Assembly: GCA_039707465.1 (NCBI GenBank)
Contig: CM077649.1
Location: 16,191,001-16,255,000 of the forward strand
From: Rhabdophis nuchalis
Lineage: Eukaryota; Chordata; Lepidosauria; Squamata; Natricidae
Direction: 5' to 3'
Length of the DNA: 64,000 nucleotides
Shown one piece after another: positions 57,545-64,000 of the stretch. Position numbers and translations under genes: made by a program. The notes under the pieces were generated by a model. It did no database searches and was not told the DNA's origin. It saw nothing but the letters and a program-made list of their open reading frames with translations. Every line of letters begins with the position of its first letter. The stretch's first letter is position 1.

Positions 57545-58035
57545 CGCCTTCCGGGTGCGCTTCAAGATTCTGTTGATCACCTTTAAAGCGCTCCATGGCA
57601 AGGGACCTGGTTACCTGCAAGACCGCCTCCTGCTGCCAAATACCTCCCACCGATCAGTCCGCTCCCACAGAGAGGGCCTCCTCAGGGTGCCGTCGGCCAG
57701 ACAATGTCGGCTGGCGACCCCCAGGGGAAGAGCCTTCTCTGTGGCAGTTCCTGCCATCTGGAATGACCTCCCCCCTGAATTACGCACGATCACAGACTTA
57801 CGTCTCTTCCATCGGGCCCTGAAGACACATCTATTTTGTGCAGTCGGCCTTGCATAGTCTTTTAATTGGGTCTTAGCATTGGGTGTTATAATTAAGAAGC
57901 CAAACTATTTAATATTTATTAATCTGCTATTTTAATTTTTGTATCTCTTCTTTTTATTGTGGCTGTTTACCGCCCTGAGTCCCGAAACGGAGAAGGGCGG
58001 TATACAAATTAAATAAATAAATAAATAAATAATAA
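57545..58035 (+). mobile_element. L2-clade LINE, 5'-truncated
   Basis: The 100-codon frame 57555-57857 (MRFKILLITFKALHG to LWNDLPPELRT, LKTHLF) is unbroken. The 3' end CCGCCCTGAGTCCC...GGGCGGTATAC has an AAATAAATAAAT tail. Confidence 0.92.
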
Positions 58036-58039
58036 TGCA

Positions 58040-58840
58040 TAACATTATTATCACTTCAACCAATTATCCCCCATCAACCTGATTGATTGGAGGTAGATGG
58101 CTGGAATGAAGTTCAAAAATGCTTTTTAAAATTTTAATATTAAGACCATAGGAAAAGAATATTTTGCATTAAAAAGAAAGAGGAAAAAACAAGCATAAAG
58201 AAAAAGAAAGAAAAGCAAAAACATTAGTTTATAAATAAGATTTCTTTCACTTCATTTTAGCACATTATTAGCACTGCCTGCTAACTTTAAGTAACCTTGA
58301 AGAAAGAAAGGACTTTTACAATGATGTAATTTTATGTCCTACCTACAGTTTTGCTAGAGGGCAGATATAGTAACATGCCTTTTTCTTACCATATATGTCC
58401 TTATGATAGGCATGAAATAGAGATGGTAGGCCACATATTCTTCTACTACTCCTACAGACAGATCTGTCACATTTACTTATTAACACCTCTTAATAAAAAT
58501 ACCAGGCAGGCTAGAGAGAAATGTAATAGATAATTTCATTTTATTTGATCAATACATTTTATCTCAGAAAGAGTTCTGTGCAATTTTTGCATTGTGAGAA
58601 TAAAATGAATTAACTCTTTTAAAAATCCTTTAACTCTATTTATGTGCACATATTATAGATATTATACATTAATGTATATATTATCTACAACTAAGTACTT
58701 ATAAACTGAAAATGATCTATACCACTAAGAATTGCTCTGTTATGGAAATCTGAGGAAGTTGGGTGGTTAATAAATATGAAATATAAATAAATAAATTTCT
58801 TTTTCTTTAAATTAATCTCTGTTAGATTTTAAATTTATTT
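58040..58840. other. Unassigned AT-rich spacer
   Basis: No gene or recognised repeat was seen. Confidence 0.4.
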
Positions 58841-58849
58841 CTTTATTTA

Positions 58850-58985
58850 AATTAATTTATGCTGCCCATCTCTCTACCAAGCAATATTGGGTGGTTTACA
58901 GTACCACAAATAACAAAAGCATTACAGGATTAAAAATTTAAAACATCAGGCATTGAAAATTAAAATATTAAAATTAATATTAAAT
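58850..58985 (-). mobile_element. Old LINE 3' tail (CR1/L3-like)
   Basis: TTATGCTGCCCATCTC...GGGTGGTTTACAG resembles the reverse of a decayed CR1/L3-group 3' end. Confidence 0.4.
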
Positions 58986-59299
58986 CAGATAAAAATATTA
59001 AGGTAGAGGTGGAATCTTCTATTAATCTAATAGTTGCCTCCAAAATAGGATGTCCCATTGGACCCCAAGCCCAAACTCTTGAAATTGTTACTAAAAATGT
59101 TAGATATATTAAAACAATGTTCCCTTCTTACCCCTCTAAGTGGTATGCATCTCCCAGAGGCCTGGGAGTTTGCGAATTCTGTGTAGTATCTTAACCGTTC
59201 CTAACATTGCACTCTTCTGGACAGAGAGCTCATTGCTAGGATCTTTTTGAACCATTCTTGATCATTTTATTTTCCAGATTATCTCTTTCCTCCTTCAGG

Positions 59300-59720
59300 C
59301 CCTGATGCTTCTCTAGTTTCTCATACTCCTTTTTCCTGATATTGCTGACACTTGATGCCACTATATCTAACCCCACTGCTATCTTCTGTTCCTTATCTCT
59401 TACTGCGATGTCTGTTAATTGCCTAATACCCGCCAGTCTGGATCCACAGGAAACCAGTCCTTTTATTCTCTATGATCTTTCGTGGAATCTCCTATCTGAT
59501 CTTGGGAAGGTCTAGCCCATATACTGTTCAGATGTTCCTGTACACAGTGCAGCTACTTGATTGTGCCATTCTATATATGTTGTTCCTGCCTGCATCTTAC
59601 ACCTTGCCATTATGTGCTTAACTGTCTCTGAGATTTCTCTACATAGTCTGTACTGTAGTTCCTATCTAGTGTAGTAGACCCCTGCTTCTATGGATCTGGT
59701 GCTTAGTACTGCTTTGATTG
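59300..59720 (-). mobile_element. Decayed R4-like LINE fragment
   Basis: The minus strand near 59650-59560 reads a MARCKMQAGTTYIEWHNQVA-like path typical of the zinc-finger-to-endonuclease region of vertebrate R4-group proteins, with several stops. Much older than the copy at 52306. Confidence 0.5.
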
Positions 59721-59729
59721 GTGCCTCAG

Positions 59730-60555
59730 TTCAGCCTTTGCCAGCTAAGGATTTCCCATTATCTGACATCTCAACTATCTGTCGATATATAAGAAATACC
59801 ATGCATTATATTTGTGAGATTAATTCCTGTTTTTAGTTGTGAAAAATATACTATGTAAAGTTCTCACTATGTAGTCCATTGACTAAGGAATATATGATAA
59901 GAAGATACTGACTCAAAGTATCATATCTATAGAGAATTAATCTATAGATTAAGAATTAATTCAAGAGCTATTTTCATCTCGTAATGATAATAGTATTTTT
60001 TTCTGCATGACTATATGTTCCTAATGAATAACATACATTGAGATAGAGAACAGATGTGATACAATTATGAAGGACCAGCTACTTTCCATCTGTCTTTTCT
60101 CTAATAGTTTTAGCATAAACATATTTCAATTCATGAACTTTAGACTTGAGTGTGTAAATTCAAGCTCAAGCTAAAAGAAGCTCCATCAATCTAAACTGAC
60201 AGCTTCTGACAAAATTCCTGAGGGAAAGGAAGGGAAAGAAAAAAGAAATGCAGGAAAAATGAATGTTACACATCGTTAATAGCTTAGAGAGCGGGATGTT
60301 GGAACTGAAGTCCAAAGAGTAGAAGAATACAAAAACAGTGATAAATACGGTAGGCCTTGTATTAACACCTAGGCAGGGAGAGCCTGTCAAGTCCTAAATA
60401 TAGAAAGTTTGAAATTGGTGCTTAACCACTTTTTCTTTATTTGGGGTAAGGAAATAAGACATACATCTATATTCAGATGCTTATTGTATAATGATATATT
60501 ATTTTCAAGTAATATACCCTTATATGGATTGGCATCCAGCACCAATCCCTTATAT
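59730..60555. other. Unassigned AT-rich spacer
   Basis: Contains a direct 20-bp duplication (CCCTTATATGGATTGG at about 60528 and 60547) next to the BovB copy; nothing else was seen. Confidence 0.4.
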
Positions 60556-60559
60556 GGAT

Positions 60560-60910
60560 TGGTGCTGGAGAAGACTCCTGTGAATCCCTTGGACTGCAAG
60601 TCGATTAAACTGGTTAGTCCTCGAGGAGATCAACCCTAACTGCTCTTTATAAAGTAATCCTGAGATTAAACTCAAATACTTTGGCCATCTAATAAGAAGG
60701 AAGGATTCACGGGAGAAGAGCATCATGCTGGGAAAGATTGAGGGCAAAAAAAGAAGGGAACAACAGAGAATGAGGTGGCTGGATGGAGTCACTGAAGCAG
60801 TAGGTGTGAGCTTAAATGGACTCCAGAGGATGGTAGAGGACAAGAAGACCTGGAGGAATGTTGTCCATGGGGTCACGATGGGTCAACACAACTTTGTAAC
60901 TAACAACAAC
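60560..60910 (+). mobile_element. BovB (RTE) LINE 3' fragment
   Basis: Starts in GGTGCTGGAGAAGACTCC (the CWRRLL region). Frames 60725-60870 read MLGKIEGKKRREQQRMRWLDG. Ends GGTCAACACAACTTTGTAACTAACAACAACAAC. Confidence 0.9.
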
Positions 60911-60928
60911 AACATGGATTGTCTAGGT

Positions 60929-61063
60929 CAGGGGTCTCCAACCTTTGCAACTTTAAGTCTGAAGGTCTTCGGCTCCCAGACTTCTCCAGCCAGCAAAGCT
61001 GGCTGGAGAAGTCTGGGAGCTGAAGTCCTTCAGACTTAAAGTTGCAAAGGTTGGGGACCCCTG
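60929..61063. mobile_element. Palindromic hAT MITE, subfamily A
   Basis: 135 bp. The target duplication GTCTAGGT (60921-60928) / GGCTAGGT (61064-61071) has one mismatch. Confidence 0.94.
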
Positions 61064-61086
61064 GGCTAGGTAGCATGGAGAGCACT

Positions 61087-61190
61087 TGCCTATAAAGTCA
61101 CTAAGAGTCAGACATGACTGAACAGTTAATAATAATAATCTTTATTGTCATTGTAAAAATTGCAATGAAATTGGTTAAAATCTGTTAAAA
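61087..61190 (+). repeat. BovB-like tail followed by TAA repeat and shared sequence
   Basis: AGTCAGACATGACTGAACAG resembles a BovB 3' end. Then (TAA)n and CTTTATTGTCATTGT, a sequence that also borders the TAA repeat at 52263-52306 on the minus strand. Confidence 0.5.
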
Positions 61191-61194
61191 CAAT

Positions 61195-62485
61195 AATATG
61201 TACTGGCACTGAGTTTTTACAGGTCTCTCAAACTCTTTCATTAGTTTTGTCAATTAAATGTGAAGATCCTATAAGACTCCATTAACAGTACCTGATTTCC
61301 ATTAAATAATCATGATTTTTCAATATCCTTGGCAACTTAAATCTGACCAGTTCCTATCTTATTAGATTTCGGTGTTAGGTGAAATCACAACTCAAATAGG
61401 AACAGAACCATTGCAAAATGGTATCTCAACTGTCAATCCTTGTAAGTAGTCCAGAAGTACAGTATGATCAATGCTACTGAACACTACTAAGAGTCTTGTT
61501 ACTCAATACTTGCCAAGTTAAATTAATTCTTGAAGTACAATTTAACATTGCCTTAGGAATAAAGGGACAATAATGAGACTTGGTTGCCTTTCCATAACTC
61601 CATACATCAATATCACACTTGACTTCATCCCTCTTCTTGGAGTTAATTGTTTGCACCAAGCAACTGGAAAACCAGCCAGTTTCTATCTTCTTCCACTTAG
61701 CACAGCTTTTCCCCCCTTGAGGCAATATTTCAGTTAATTTTCTCAGAGTAAGCCCTACTGAAGTTGGTTTTAGAAGACAAAAAATTGTGCTCTGGGTCAT
61801 CTTATTATTGGGAAGAACCAATCCATTTATAGCTAAACAGTGACATCCAATGGCTAATGAAATAAAGGCCAGGTATTCCTCATTTTCTTACCTAGTTTAT
61901 GTATTATATTCACAGAAGCTGTGTGTACAGGTGCAAATGTAAAATGTTGCTATTACTATGTTAATGCAGCCAGCCAGCCATGATATAATATGGACTAATT
62001 AATTTGTGCTATGGTTCTGTTGAATACCATAAGATGAGTACTAAATCAGGACTACCCAATTATTAAAGATGTATCATCAATTAAATAAAGCCAACAATTT
62101 GAAAATTAAGTATAATATTAAGCATCTAATGATGAATGGACCATAGGGTAAAATGAATCAGGCAGCTTTACTGATCATGAGTGTTTGAATGCAATAAATG
62201 AGTAAGCTTTCCATTTAATTCTATCCAGTAATCTTGAATAGGAACCGATGTTCTTAAAGTGCACATATCCGTAGCACATTAGTTATAGTACTGGAATCAG
62301 TGTTGCTTAAAGTATCCACTAAACTTCATACAACATCTTATCTCTCTTAAAGCTAAAATAATAATAAAAATGCTCAGAACATTGACAGTTTCGACTTTAC
62401 AGCCTGGGTTTAGATGTATAGTTGGGTACCAACCATATCCTGATGGATATCAAAACCCAATATGATGGATGATTCCACATAGCAT
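61195..62485. other. Unassigned AT-rich spacer
   Basis: A 115-codon minus-strand frame at 61821-61474 shows no recognisable domain and is probably chance. Confidence 0.4.
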
Positions 62486-62495
62486 TCATCTAGAC

Positions 62496-62616
62496 CAGGG
62501 GTCTGCAAAGTCGGCTCTTTAAGACTGGTGGACTTCAACTCCCAAAGTTCCTAGCCAACTCAACTCTGGGAGTTGAAGTCCACCAGTCTTAAAAGAGCCG
62601 ACTTTGCAGACCCCTG
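62496..62616. mobile_element. Palindromic hAT MITE, subfamily F
   Basis: 121 bp starting CAGGGGTCTGCAAAGTCGGC. The target duplication ATCTAGAC lies at 62488-62495 and 62617-62624. The centre is partly deleted. Confidence 0.95.
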
Positions 62617-63047
62617 ATCTAGACAAAAAGCAAGGACTATCAAACCTTGATATTCCCACAAGTGGAGTGGTTGCTCCTCTGTGGAGCAACCAATAACATA
62701 TATTTTGATGATGTGTTTAGGGAAAGAGGGTTTGATTCAGTTCTTAATTTAAAAAGAATTGGCCTTTCTGGAAAGAGAGCATCACAGAGCACAGACATTG
62801 GCAAGCAGATTTTAGTACAATATAGAGATACACCTTTTTGATGCGGGTTATATTCTATATTTATTGTGATAGGATTGCATACAAAGCATTCTATTAACTG
62901 CTTGATATAAATTTATATTTGTGTAATGCTTGATAAATTTCTAATCTACCTAACTGCATTAATCAACTGATGTATAATAACAGTGACAGTGCTGTTATAT
63001 TTTTAAACTGGAATACACTTTTAATCTGATAAAGCAATGGTCTAAGC

Positions 63048-63182
63048 CAGGGGTCTGCAAAGTTGGCTCTTTTAAGACTGGTGGACTTCGACTCCCAGAG
63101 TTCCCCAGCCAGCATAGCTGGCTGGGGAACTCTGGGAGTTGAAGTCCATCAGTCTTAAAAGAGCCAACTTTGCAGACCCCTG
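63048..63182. mobile_element. Palindromic hAT MITE, subfamily F
   Basis: 135 bp. The target duplication GTCTAAGC lies at 63040-63047 and 63183-63190. The two F copies lie only 430 bases apart. Confidence 0.96.
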
Positions 63183-63194
63183 GTCTAAGCCAAC

Positions 63195-64000
63195 TTTCAG
63201 ATATTCTTCTTTCCTGTTTCTTCCTTCCTATACAGTTTTGGACTTTTGCTGCTGACGTTTCCAGATTCACATACAACTAGTATGTATGGGTGTTCTAAAA
63301 CAAACTTTAAAGATCTCTCGTTTTAACAGGGCCATTAATTTGAATAAGCTGCATCTAACTTATTTTATCTGGAAGAAGATATCAGAAAACATGGTAATTG
63401 CAAGATGAAGAATGTCTCCATAATGATATCATTCAGTAGATCATTTATGCAATGAATCAGTGTCCAGTTCAGTCTACATATAGTTCATTAAGTTATATTT
63501 CATGTTGATATAGTTATGTATATAAATGAGGAAAATGTGCAGATGAGGGATACATATTAATAAGCTGGCCAAAGAATTGCTGTTTCGGGATTCAAAAGCT
63601 GACGGATTTCAGTTTTATTTGCATATTTACTTTTCACAAAGTATAATTTTTCTGGCCAATTGGTTTTAGAATTAAATACCAATTGGATCATTTATGAGGA
63701 ATGGGTTTAAGCATAATTTTGTCTGCATTGGATTATATCCTTTTTGCCCACTGGTCTGAACTAATGGTAAATGTGTTTGATTTGGAAAAATAGAAGTACA
63801 GGCTCAGAGAGGATTGCCATTTTTTTTCTGTTATTGCATTAATTAGAAGTTACCATGCAGGTATAGCATTTAGTTTCCTATATTAATTTTATTTCTGTGT
63901 AAAAACACTTTAGCTTTCATTTGAGATCAGTCACACTCTGTGCAACTTTTCCTTTATTTTTTCTGATTCAGCTGAGAGTTAGGTATAATAATTTTTAAAA
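63195..64000. other. Unassigned AT-rich end of window
   Basis: No gene or recognised repeat was seen. Confidence 0.4.

Noticed and set aside
61474..61821. 115-codon minus-strand ORF
   Set aside because: No recognisable domain, no signal of a gene model, and base use like the surrounding spacer; probably chance.

Overview
The window looks like nuclear DNA of a squamate reptile, most likely a snake. It carries two vertebrate tight-junction genes, CLDN8 and a CLDN17-like gene, in AT-rich DNA full of squamate-type repeats: BovB/RTE, CR1, L2-clade, L1 and R4/Dong-like LINEs, tRNA-derived SINEs, many short hAT-like inverted-repeat elements and long (TATC)n/(TACC)n microsatellites. The species cannot be fixed from sequence alone.

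Host genes. Only two host genes are convincing. CLDN8 (10967-11647) and a CLDN17-like gene (18496-19134) lie head-to-tail on the + strand 6.8 kb apart. Each is a single coding exon encoding a four-helix claudin that ends in a Tyr-Val PDZ ligand. Both proteins should act in the tight-junction strands of epithelia. The CLDN17-like protein has Glu where human CLDN17 has the pore lysine, and its leader carries a short upstream ORF.

Layout. 1-10 kb is nested repeats, including a probable complete ORF1-only L1 element (952-2941) with a perfect 16-bp target duplication inside an older inverted-repeat element. 10.9-20.3 kb is the claudin region. 20.5-44.6 kb is L2, CR1, BovB, SINE and inverted-repeat copies plus microsatellites. 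44.6-46.7 kb is a hAT-like element split by a very young non-autonomous LTR element (44861-46399; identical 119-bp repeats, 5-bp target duplication, tRNA-Ser-like primer site on the minus strand). 47-64 kb is more LINE copies, including an R4/Dong-like endonuclease domain flanked by TAA repeats, an L1 ORF2 tail and more foldback elements.

Main patterns. Fourteen copies of a ~135-bp near-perfect palindrome are scattered through the window. Thirteen have 8-bp target duplications, and in all thirteen positions 4-5 of the duplication are TA, the Buster-type hAT signature. The two arms of each copy share the same subfamily-specific changes. No transposase for them is present. No rRNA, functional tRNA, CRISPR or prokaryotic feature was seen.
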